Below, in pieces: positions 1 to 5,472 of a DNA stretch of 5,526 nt. The position numbers and the translations under genes were made by a program. Numbering within the stretch: the first letter of the stretch is position 1; every line of letters starts with the position of its first letter. Source of the stretch: Hyphomicrobiales bacterium (GTDB taxonomy: Bacteria; Pseudomonadota; Alphaproteobacteria; Rhizobiales; Rhizobiaceae); contig JAALLB010000130.1 of NCBI GenBank assembly GCA_011087745.1, positions 1 through 5,526 on the forward strand, in the 5' to 3' direction. The notes under the pieces were generated by a model that made no database searches, was not told the DNA's origin, and was given only the letters and a program-made list of their open reading frames with translations.

Positions 1-16
1 TTCGTATCATATCACA

Positions 17-36
17 CCAAAACATTCGGGTTTTGG
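17..36. repeat. Short perfect inverted repeat in the leader DNA
   Basis: CCAAAAC (17-23) and GTTTTGG (30-36) are perfect reverse complements separated by six bases (ATTCGG). The stem could form a small hairpin on either strand. Neither side is followed by a T-rich tract, so it does not look like a standard intrinsic terminator. It may be a protein-binding site or chance. Confidence 0.35.
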
Positions 37-62
37 AGTAGGATGGGTATAGTGTTCTGCTG

Positions 63-107
63 TTGGCATACACACATATTTTGTGGCCCAAATATGCTCT
101 TTGCCAA
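63..107. repeat. Nested two-part inverted repeat upstream of pepA
   Basis: An outer pair, TTGGCA (63-68) and TGCCAA (102-107), flanks an inner pair, CATATTT (75-81) and AAATATG (90-96). The inner loop is eight bases (82-89), and the two arms are joined by nearly symmetric spacers of six and five bases. Together this gives 13 perfect base pairs in a 45-base stretch, ending 95 bases before the pepA start. It could be an operator, or a structured element of a transcript from either strand. No T-tract follows. Its function is not known from the sequence. Confidence 0.4.
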
Positions 108-131
108 TGAGGTCTTACTAAATCAGGTGAA

Positions 132-160
132 TTGCGTTTTCTGCCCTCGACAGAGACAAT
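132..160 (+). promoter_or_regulatory. Weak candidate sigma70-type promoter for pepA
   Basis: TTGCGT (132-137) and GACAAT (155-160) are separated by exactly 17 bases and lie 42 bases before the pepA start codon. The matches to consensus are only 3/6 and 4/6. This is the best spaced pair I found in the leader, but it is a weak call. Confidence 0.2.
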
Positions 161-193
161 AAAAGCATTACCTTCACTCACAAATGAATCGCT

Positions 194-198
194 GGAGA
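194..198 (+). promoter_or_regulatory. Ribosome binding site of pepA
   Basis: GGAGA lies four bases before the ATG at 203. The spacing is slightly short, but it supports this start, which also gives a normal PepA N-terminus. Confidence 0.6.
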
Positions 199-202
199 TA
201 CT

Positions 203-1699
203 ATGGCTAAATTACCTACTTTTACATTTGTGAAGAACTCAATCCCTGCAAACGGCGTATTGGCGGTTGTAATGCCTCTTAAAGGGAAATTACCTCCGTT
301 AGTTAAGGCGATGTCTTGTGCAAAACAACTCGAAAGAGCCATTTCAGTTGAAGGGTTTTCCGGCAAATTAGGATCAACGGTGACACTGGTGGCGCCAGAA
401 AAAGGTCCGGACAAGATTATTTTGATTGGTTGTGGGAAGCCTTCTGACTTAACCGAAACAGATTGTTTTAAAATTGGTGGTAAGCTTTTCTCCGCAGTCA
501 GCGGTTCGGATGCAGTAACAATCCTGACCGAAACAGCATTGAAGACAATTGCAATTTCTTCTGAAGCAGTTGCCAATATAGCAGCTGGCGCAAAGCTCAG
601 TGCTTATAAGTTTGATGACTATCTCACAAAGGGACGTGAGGCAGATAAAAAGCCAAAGAATGTGGCCAAGTTCAAAATTGGTTGTGACGAATTGGCCGCC
701 ACTAAACGGGCTTGGGCACGGATTGATGGCGTTAGTGATGGCGTGATGGTAGCTCGCCAACTTGTAAATGAGCCTCCAAATACATTGGGACCGGTTGAAT
801 TTGCCAAGGAAGCGCAAAAACTCAAAAAACTGGGTATGAAAGTTCAGGTACTTGGTGTTTCTGAAATGAAAAAGCTGGGCATGGGGGCATTATTAGGTGT
901 TTCCCAGGGCTCAGCGACCGATCGGCAAGCACGCATGGCGATCATGCAATGGGATGGCGGCAAAAAGGGGGAAAAACCTCTAAGTTTTGTTGGCAAAGGC
1001 GTCGTGTTTGATACGGGAGGGATTTCAATTAAGCCCTCTGGTGGGATGGAAGACATGAAAGGTGACATGGGCGGTGCAGCAGCTGTGACCGGTTTAATGC
1101 ATGCACTTGCCGCCAGAAAAGCCAAAGTAAATGCAGTTGGCATAATTGGTTTGGTCGAAAATATGCCGGATGCCAATGCTCAGCGCCCGGGCGATATTGT
1201 TACTTCAATGTCGGGGCAAACCATTGAAATCATTAACACAGATGCTGAAGGACGTTTGGTTTTGGCGGATGCACTTTGGTATTGCCAAAAGCGTTTCAAG
1301 CCAAAATTCATGATCAATCTTGCAACGCTTACGGGTGCAATTCTTGTGGCACTTGGCAAGGAGCATGCGGGTATATTCTCCAACAATGATGAGTTGGCGA
1401 ATAACCTCTTTGAAGCCGGAAAAATGACGGATGAAAAAGTTTGGCGCTTACCGATCAGCGATGCTTATGACAAGATAATTGATAGTAAAAATGCAGATAT
1501 GAAGAACTCGGGTGGGCGCTATGCTGGTTCAATCACAGCGGCTCAATTCCTGCAGCGGTTTGTCAATGATGTGCCGTGGGTGCACATAGATGTTGCGGGC
1601 ATGGCAATGGGTTCCAAAACCAACGAGTATAATCAGTCCTGGGGCTCAGGTTATGGTGTGAGATTACTTGATAGGCTTGTTTCGGAATTTTACGAGTAA
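203..1699 (+). CDS. pepA: Leucyl aminopeptidase (cytosol aminopeptidase, peptidase family M17)
   Basis: This 498-residue protein is a full-length M17 metallo-aminopeptidase, a family that removes N-terminal residues from peptides using two metal ions and normally acts as a cytoplasmic hexamer. The variable N-terminal domain covers about residues 1-170 and the catalytic domain about 180-498. The family signature NTDAEGRLVLAD is at 345-356. By a constant offset of five from E. coli PepA, all expected metal and catalytic residues are present: K265, D270, K277, D288, D347, E349 and R351. VNEPPN (188-193) and the C-terminal WGSGYGVRLL (480-489) are also typical. The gene ends with TAA and is convergent with the LysM gene, 57 bases away. 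Some family members (E. coli PepA/XerA) also bind DNA in dimer resolution and gene control; nothing here shows that role. Identification is very secure. Confidence 0.97.
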   Translation: MAKLPTFTFVKNSIPANGVLAVVMPLKGKLPPLVKAMSCAKQLERAISVEGFSGKLGSTVTLVAPEKGPDKIILIGCGKPSDLTETDCFKIGGKLFSAVSGSDAVTILTETALKTIAISSEAVANIAAGAKLSAYKFDDYLTKGREADKKPKNVAKFKIGCDELAATKRAWARIDGVSDGVMVARQLVNEPPNTLGPVEFAKEAQKLKKLGMKVQVLGVSEMKKLGMGALLGVSQGSATDRQARMAIMQWDGGKKGEKPLSFVGKGVVFDTGGISIKPSGGMEDMKGDMGGAAAVTGLMHALAARKAKVNAVGIIGLVENMPDANAQRPGDIVTSMSGQTIEIINTDAEGRLVLADALWYCQKRFKPKFMINLATLTGAILVALGKEHAGIFSNNDELANNLFEAGKMTDEKVWRLPISDAYDKIIDSKNADMKNSGGRYAGSITAAQFLQRFVNDVPWVHIDVAGMAMGSKTNEYNQSWGSGYGVRLLDRLVSEFYE

Positions 1700-1714
1700 A
1701 TTCGAGGCTTTTGT

Positions 1715-1747
1715 TCCCGTACTTGTTCTTGCTAAACGAATACGGGA
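1715..1747. terminator. Hairpin between convergent pepA and the LysM gene; possible bidirectional terminator
   Basis: TCCCGTA (1715-1721) and TACGGGA (1741-1747) are perfect reverse complements around a 19-base loop. They sit almost centrally in the 57-base gap between two converging genes, the usual place for a shared terminator. The loop is large and no T-tract follows on either strand, so intrinsic termination is uncertain. Confidence 0.35.
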
Positions 1748-1756
1748 GAAAATGAC

Positions 1757-2329
1757 TTATCTTGAAACGATTAGCTTCATGCCAGGCTTAATGAGCCGTG
1801 CATTTTCAATGGCGTTTAATTCCATGATTTCAGCTGTTTTGATCTTAAATTTACGCCCAATTGCACTCAGGGTATCGCCTGGCTGTACAACATGAAATTT
1901 TGCATCTGTTGTAAGTTGAGGCTTAATTGGTGTTGGTTTGCCAATCGGCTCTGACGTTTTGCTTATAGAACCTGTGGTGGTTAAATCAATTTTTCGAATA
2001 CTCTTTGATTGATTTTCTAGTTCTGTAAGCTGCTGCCCAATGCTATTGGTAGTTGAGTTTTTTGAAGGCTCAACAGACTGTTCAGTGCTGGCCAACTTAG
2101 GGTGAGCGCTGGTCTGTTTCAAAAGTTGATAACCAGCATATATGGATAGTGTGAACAGTACTACAAAACCGCTTTTTATTAAAAGAGCAGTAGTGCTACT
2201 GGAATTGTTTTCCTCATACATTAGGCATTCAACACCCAATGAAGCAGGGGCTTCACCAATCCACTTTTGAGGTTCTTGACTAAAATCAGGTTCAACTCTG
2301 CCATCAGCAGACATACAAACTTCATACAT
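1757..2329 (-). CDS. Membrane-anchored LysM-domain protein
   Basis: The predicted protein has 190 residues. A polar N-terminal segment (1-46) precedes one hydrophobic helix at about 47-70. A Ser/Thr/Gln/Pro-rich, low-complexity linker follows (about 71-143), then a single C-terminal LysM domain at about 145-189. The LysM signature is clear: HVVQPGDTLSAIGRKF (146-161), followed by the LNAIENARLIKPGMKLIV pattern (171-188). LysM domains bind N-acetylglucosamine-containing glycans, in bacteria mainly peptidoglycan, so the protein is probably held in the inner membrane with its domain in the periplasm. No hydrolase domain is fused, so the function is structural or recruiting at most. The start is not certain: the Shine-Dalgarno match before the ATG at 2329 is weak, and a Met at residue 37 would give a shorter form starting just before the helix. 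The gene has its own promoter candidate and lies opposite to pepA and holC. Confidence 0.85.
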   Translation of the reverse strand: MYEVCMSADGRVEPDFSQEPQKWIGEAPASLGVECLMYEENNSSSTTALLIKSGFVVLFTLSIYAGYQLLKQTSAHPKLASTEQSVEPSKNSTTNSIGQQLTELENQSKSIRKIDLTTTGSISKTSEPIGKPTPIKPQLTTDAKFHVVQPGDTLSAIGRKFKIKTAEIMELNAIENARLIKPGMKLIVSR

Positions 2330-2363
2330 GATGATTACTCGCTACATTTATCAACTCGTTAAA

Positions 2364-2369
2364 ATTATA
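2364..2369 (-). promoter_or_regulatory. Candidate -10 element of the LysM gene
   Basis: Read on the minus strand, this is a perfect TATAAT, 34 bases before the LysM start codon. That would give a leader of roughly 25-30 bases. No good -35 hexamer lies 16-18 bases upstream (the best, TTACGT, is poor). Use of this box would therefore probably depend on an activator or on upstream contacts. Confidence 0.45.
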
Positions 2370-2379
2370 CTGAAACGGT

Positions 2380-2407
2380 TAACAATTACGTAAGGGTAAT
2401 TTTGTTA
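2380..2407. promoter_or_regulatory. Imperfect inverted repeat overlapping the -35 region of the LysM gene; possible operator
   Basis: TAACAATTAC (2380-2389) and GTAATTTTGTTA (2396-2407) are reverse complements apart from a two-base bulge, with a six-base centre (2390-2395). The site covers the place where the -35 of the TATAAT box at 2364-2369 would sit. Position and symmetry suit a dimeric regulator, but the region is AT-rich, so chance similarity is possible. Confidence 0.3.
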
Positions 2408-2465
2408 CACGATATTCACAGGCGCTATGAGCAAAGAATTGGGTCTAATATCTTGAAAAATGAGG

Positions 2466-2891
2466 TTATTTCACATTTTGCCAATTTAGTTGTCTGTAGA
2501 AATTTAGTGCAACTGCGTAAGTTTTTTCTGCCTCAACAAAGGTTCTTGACCATTCCTGAAAGTCTGCTTCGCTAATGCGACCACGGCTTTTGTTTCGCTC
2601 TTGTCGTTTCGCCAAGCGAACAATTACGCACCAGTTCTTTTCCATGCTGACCCGATATTTCTCTAAATCACCGTTGTTTTGAAATCGTTCTCTTTGTGAC
2701 AACGGGTTGGTGAGTATTTCGCGTGTTTCTTCGGATGCAAAGGCCTTGATTATGGCGGCTGCTGTTTTTGCTTCATGATTGCATTTTAGTATAACACCCT
2801 CCAGCGCGCAGCCACCCGCGCTTGCAGGGTTTGTGCCAGCAAAAATGCCAATCGACGTGCAAAACAACAGTATTACCTTTGAAAATTTCAT
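2466..2891 (-). CDS. Small secreted (periplasmic) protein of unknown function
   Basis: I do not recognise a family for this 141-residue protein. A clear Sec signal peptide is present: basic start (MKFSK), hydrophobic core (about 6-20) and a probable cleavage site after ASA at residues 23-25, leaving a mature protein of 116 residues starting GGCALEG. There is no lipobox at the cleavage site. The mature part is charged and mostly helical in appearance, with three cysteines (28, 37, 88), of which 28 and 37 could form a disulfide in the periplasm. The central and C-terminal parts are rich in Arg, Lys and Glu and contain several Trp/Tyr residues. The start is supported by a strong AGGGGG ribosome binding site (2897-2902) six bases before the ATG, and by a good promoter. 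It diverges from holC and reads toward the LysM gene, 136 bases away on the same strand. The LysM gene has its own -10 box, so the two need not form one operon. Confidence 0.75.
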   Translation of the reverse strand: MKFSKVILLFCTSIGIFAGTNPASAGGCALEGVILKCNHEAKTAAAIIKAFASEETREILTNPLSQRERFQNNGDLEKYRVSMEKNWCVIVRLAKRQERNKSRGRISEADFQEWSRTFVEAEKTYAVALNFYRQLNWQNVK

Positions 2892-2923
2892 AGTTACCCC
2901 CTAGAAAATCTACCAATCAGCGA

Positions 2924-2952
2924 ATTTTGTTGGCTAAAGGGATTTGAGTCAA
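2924..2952 (-). promoter_or_regulatory. Sigma70-type promoter of the secreted-protein gene
   Basis: On the minus strand, TTGACT (2952 down to 2947; 5/6 match) and CAAAAT (2929 down to 2924; 4/6) are separated by exactly 17 bases. The -10 ends 32 bases before the start codon at 2891. This is the best-formed promoter in the window. It lies inside the 85-base divergent gap shared with holC, so the two genes could affect one another's transcription. Confidence 0.55.
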
Positions 2953-2959
2953 CTGCAAC

Positions 2960-2965
2960 TATGAT
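2960..2965 (+). promoter_or_regulatory. Candidate -10 element of holC, very close to its start codon
   Basis: TATGAT matches TATAAT in five of six positions. It ends 11 bases before the holC ATG, so transcription would begin only a few bases upstream of the start codon. There is no good -35 at normal spacing. The call fits the absence of a Shine-Dalgarno sequence before holC, but is weak on its own. Confidence 0.3.
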
Positions 2966-2976
2966 ATCAATCACTT

Positions 2977-3438
2977 ATGACCGAAATTCTATTTTATCAT
3001 TTGACCGAGAAAACCCTTGAGCAAATCTTGCCAGGGCTTCTTGAAAAGTCGCTATCCCGGGGATGGAAAGCTGTTGTTCAATTGGGTTCACAAGAGCAAG
3101 TTGAGGCTATGGATGCGCATTTATGGACGTTTCGTGATGAGAGCTTCATGGGGCATGGTTGTTTGAGTGACGGAACTGAAGCACTGCAACCTGTTTGGCT
3201 CACAACGCAGGATGATAATCCGAATGAAGCGAAGATACGGTTTTTAACCGGCGGAGCGCAGATTGATGAGCCGGCTGAGTATGATCGTATTGTTTATATG
3301 TTTGATGGTCATAATAATGAAGCAGTTGAGCATGCGCGGACGCGCTGGAAATTTCACAAGGATGTATCGGACAAAACTGGTTATGAGCAAACCTATTGGC
3401 AACAAACACCCAATGGTGGTTGGGAGAAAAAAGCGTGA
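2977..3438 (+). CDS. holC: DNA polymerase III subunit chi
   Basis: This 153-residue protein matches the alphaproteobacterial form of chi, the clamp-loader accessory subunit that binds single-stranded DNA-binding protein and links it to the replicative polymerase. Typical features are the N-terminal MTEILFYHL followed by LEQILPGLLEKSLSRGW (residues 14-30), LWTFRDESFMGHG (49-61), PVWLTT (72-77) and RIVYMFDG (104-111). The family-typical N-terminus supports the ATG at 2977, although no Shine-Dalgarno motif precedes it; the six upstream bases are TCACTT. In many proteobacteria holC directly follows pepA; here two opposite-strand genes intervene, so holC needs its own promoter. Its TGA stop overlaps the GTG start of the methyltransferase frame (GTGA, 3435-3438), indicating translational coupling. 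Confidence 0.95.
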   Translation: MTEILFYHLTEKTLEQILPGLLEKSLSRGWKAVVQLGSQEQVEAMDAHLWTFRDESFMGHGCLSDGTEALQPVWLTTQDDNPNEAKIRFLTGGAQIDEPAEYDRIVYMFDGHNNEAVEHARTRWKFHKDVSDKTGYEQTYWQQTPNGGWEKKA

Positions 3439-4136
3439 CATCTGAAACAGAGGAAGATTTTCAAAAGCGCCGTGAAGCCATCAAAACACAAATCAACAAG
3501 CTGGATGCGGATGTCGTTCATAATATGCCAGAGCGAGAGGCGTTTTTTCAGGAAGTTTACAATAACGCTAAGGGAGATGCAGCCGCTGTGCCATGGGCTG
3601 AATTGGCTGCTAAAGACAAAATTGCAAACTGGTTGCTGGAAAACCCGGATCATGAGGGTAGGGCAATTGATGTTGGATGCGGCCTTGGAGATAATGCAGA
3701 AGCTTTATCAGAAGCCTAGTTTGAGACCATCGGTTTTGATTTTTCTGCCAAGGCAATATCCTGGGCAAAACAGCGCTTTGAAGAAAGCGATGTTACATAT
3801 CGGCAAGCGGATCTGTATGACCTGCCAGAAGAATGGCTTGGTGCTTTTGATCTTGTGCATGAGTGTTATACATTACAGTCAATTCCGCCAGAAACGTTGG
3901 TAAACTCCATTCCTTCTGTCGCAAGTCTTGTGGCACCCAATGGCATCTTGCTTGTTTATACGCGCATTCGCGAGGATGAAAGTGAAGTGGAAGGGCCGCC
4001 TTGGCCCCTGGAGGAACGTAAAGTTATGTCATTTGTGGATCAGGGGCTTGAACTGGTTTCGCGCGAAGATTTTATTCTGGAGCGGCCAGATCGCGACATC
4101 CCACATTCATTTTGTGTCTGGAGGCGACCTGCATGA
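3435..4136 (+). pseudogene. Class I SAM-dependent methyltransferase interrupted by an in-frame TAG codon
   Basis: The full frame has 233 codons and begins with GTG, overlapping the holC stop; GGGAG (3422-3426) is a well-placed ribosome binding site. The first 94 codons include SAM-binding motif I, IDVGCGLGDNAEAL (78-91). Codon 95 (3717-3719) is TAG. The same frame then continues with FETIGFDFS (96-104), where D102 is the acidic residue expected after the second strand to hold the SAM ribose, then QADLYDLP (124-131) and DLVHECYTLQSIP (139-151), and ends with TGA at 4136. There is no frameshift and no other stop. The family resembles TPMT-like small-molecule methyltransferases; the substrate is unknown. 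With termination at TAG, neither piece would hold a complete Rossmann fold. The best reading is a recent nonsense mutation or a base error; stop-codon readthrough is less likely. No useful restart with a ribosome binding site is visible just after the TAG. Confidence 0.85.
4120..4124 (+). promoter_or_regulatory. Ribosome binding site fixing the start of the membrane-protein gene
   Basis: GGAGG lies eight bases before the ATG at 4133. It favours that start over an in-frame ATG at 4112, which would put seven extra residues before a normal MKK signal-anchor start. It may allow expression even when translation of the upstream methyltransferase frame stops early. Confidence 0.7.
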
Positions 4137-4738
4137 AAAAACTTGGCTTCTTGTTCATAGCAATGGGAATTGCAATTGGTTTGTTATTGCCGTGGGCTCA
4201 ATTGAATTTTGAGGGCGATGAAATTGCGGAGCTTAATTTTCCGGCCTTTAATCAAAAAGGCAGCGGTGAAGCGACTGTTTTTTTGAAAGCTGCTGATAAT
4301 CCGGTTCGCATACGATTTTCAGCTCAGTATAAAGTTGATGGCCTTTTGCCACCGATCAACATTCCCATCGAAGTAAAGCTGAGTGATAAAGATGGAACGT
4401 TGGTTGGCGCGATAATATCATTTTCGACCAAGGGGCATGGCGGCGGGCCTGATCAACCTAAAGTGCGAAGTGGCACCAATCTTGAAGTAAAAGTTCAAAA
4501 TGATGGCTTGCATAAATTACAGCTTAGTTTTGCACCCAATAAGAATAATAATGGTATCGAAAAACCGGATATTGATACGATATCAGCAAGCTTCATCGCG
4601 AATGCCAGTACAATAAATGAGAGTTATAAAATCCCCGCAGCAATTTTGGCACTGGTTGGAGTTTATCTGATATTACGATCAAGGCGAGGGCGCAAAAAAG
4701 AGCCAAAGAAGTTTCGATGGGGGCGCGGTGGCGAGTAA
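4133..4738 (+). CDS. Two-helix membrane protein with a periplasmic domain, function unknown
   Basis: I recognise no family. From the ATG at 4133 the protein has 201 residues. A short basic start (MKK) leads into a hydrophobic segment (about 4-20), either an uncleaved anchor or a signal peptide; no clear cleavage motif follows. Residues about 23-165 form a soluble domain with alternating polar and hydrophobic stretches typical of beta strands and a glycine-rich turn (GHGGG, 101-105). A second hydrophobic segment (about 167-182) is followed by a strongly basic tail (RSRRGRKK, then KK and R residues to 198). By the positive-inside rule both ends should be cytoplasmic and the central domain periplasmic. 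Its start overlaps the methyltransferase stop (ATGA, 4133-4136), making it the third coupled gene after holC; no link to replication is evident. It is convergent with the TPR gene. Confidence 0.75.
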   Translation: MKKLGFLFIAMGIAIGLLLPWAQLNFEGDEIAELNFPAFNQKGSGEATVFLKAADNPVRIRFSAQYKVDGLLPPINIPIEVKLSDKDGTLVGAIISFSTKGHGGGPDQPKVRSGTNLEVKVQNDGLHKLQLSFAPNKNNNGIEKPDIDTISASFIANASTINESYKIPAAILALVGVYLILRSRRGRKKEPKKFRWGRGGE

Positions 4739-4780
4739 AGAAAATGATTCTGAGCTTTTTAGTAACGCCTTGAGTAATAA

Positions 4781-4804
4781 TTCTTTTTTCTGACAGAAAT
4801 AGAA
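4781..4804. terminator. Imperfect hairpin between convergent genes; possible terminator
   Basis: TTCT (4781-4784) plus TTTCT (4787-4791) can pair with AGAAA (4795-4799) plus AGAA (4801-4804), around a three-base loop (GAC) and a small internal loop. That makes nine A/T-rich pairs in the 98-base gap between the membrane-protein gene and the TPR gene. The T-run lies within the 5' arm rather than after the stem, so it is a poor intrinsic terminator. I saw no better candidate in this gap. Confidence 0.25.
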
Positions 4805-4836
4805 CTTACCCATCTTAAACCTACAAAGATAATGGA

Positions 4837-5472
4837 CTAGTCAATCGGAGCACTTGCTAGCCGCAAAGCCTGGAGGTAGTTTTGAGCATCAGAATCCTTT
4901 TTATACATTCGATTTACTGAGCCTACATAATTTGGCCAATCCAGAGTCTGCATTTCGTTAGATTTTTTCCATGTTTCTTTAGCTTCATCAATTCGGCCTT
5001 CGCACGCCAGTGCTGCAGCAATATACCTGTAGGCTGTTGCATTTTTCGGGTCATGTCGAAGTGCTGTTTGAGCGAACTCTATTGTATCGCCATATTTTTT
5101 GGAAACAAAAGAAGCAGTTGCCAAGTGTATATGGGTCCAGTGAATGGCAACATCACGTGGTCCAAGTCTTATTGAATATCGGAGTTTTTGCATTGCGTTT
5201 TCGTAATGTTCAGGGCCTGAATAGTCTAAAATGACGCCAAGCGCGATATGAGCCCACGTGTTGTTTGGATTGAGTTCGATTGCAGCTGTTGTTTCCCGAG
5301 CAGCGATTTCATGTTCGCCGCTAGCCCATAACAAGAATCCCAAATTTCCATGTGCTTCATCATTGCTGGGGTCTAATTCAATAGCAGCTCGTCCAGCCTG
5401 CATGCCCTCTTTGATTACTTCTACGGGAGAGCGGTTTTGAAGTCCCCAAACCAATTCAAAACAACAGCCCAT
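4837..5472 (-). CDS. TPR-repeat protein, probably an N-terminally truncated fragment
   Basis: From the ATG at 5472 the product has 211 residues and consists almost wholly of tetratricopeptide repeats, helical pairs that serve as protein-binding scaffolds. Repeat units are visible at about 38-71 (ending AIELNPNN), 72-107 (ending SIRLGPRD), 112-144 (ending LRHDPKN) and 145-174; residues 17-37 look like the second half of an earlier unit (AAIELDPSN). The repeat style and the last 25 residues resemble the C-terminal regions of alphaproteobacterial proteins in which a class III cyclase or other regulatory domain is followed by TPRs; this is recalled family similarity, not a search result. No such N-terminal domain is present. 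The ATG has no Shine-Dalgarno sequence, and the frame stays open for nine codons upstream (NPYPEFALV), reading like more TPR sequence, until tandem TAA TAA codons at 5505-5500. This suggests a decayed or truncated gene, though a small stand-alone TPR protein is possible. It ends with TAG. Confidence 0.6.
   Translation of the reverse strand: MGCCFELVWGLQNRSPVEVIKEGMQAGRAAIELDPSNDEAHGNLGFLLWASGEHEIAARETTAAIELNPNNTWAHIALGVILDYSGPEHYENAMQKLRYSIRLGPRDVAIHWTHIHLATASFVSKKYGDTIEFAQTALRHDPKNATAYRYIAAALACEGRIDEAKETWKKSNEMQTLDWPNYVGSVNRMYKKDSDAQNYLQALRLASAPID

Noticed and set aside
178..576. Minus-strand open frame of 132 codons over the start of pepA
   Set aside because: It lies almost entirely antisense to the secure pepA gene, shows no recognisable domain and fits a shadow frame.
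449..1386. Several minus-strand open frames (68-122 codons) inside pepA
   Set aside because: All are antisense to conserved pepA sequence, with low-complexity or implausible products.
1668..1895. Plus-strand open frame of 75 codons after pepA
   Set aside because: It starts inside pepA and runs antisense through the conserved LysM domain; no ribosome binding site or protein signature supports it.
3200..3653. Minus-strand and alternate-frame open frames over holC and the methyltransferase start
   Set aside because: They overlap conserved coding sequence and give His/Tyr/Cys-rich products typical of antisense translation.
3472..3903. Plus-strand frame of 143 codons that spans the TAG without a stop
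   Set aside because: It is in another frame from the methyltransferase and its product has no methyltransferase motifs. The motifs on both sides of the TAG are in the interrupted frame, so no frameshift is implied.
4112..4132. Earlier in-frame ATG for the membrane-protein gene
   Set aside because: It would add seven residues before a normal MKK signal-anchor start, while GGAGG at 4120-4124 points to the ATG at 4133.
5010..5440. Two plus-strand open frames within the TPR gene
   Set aside because: They are antisense to clear TPR repeats and have no independent support.
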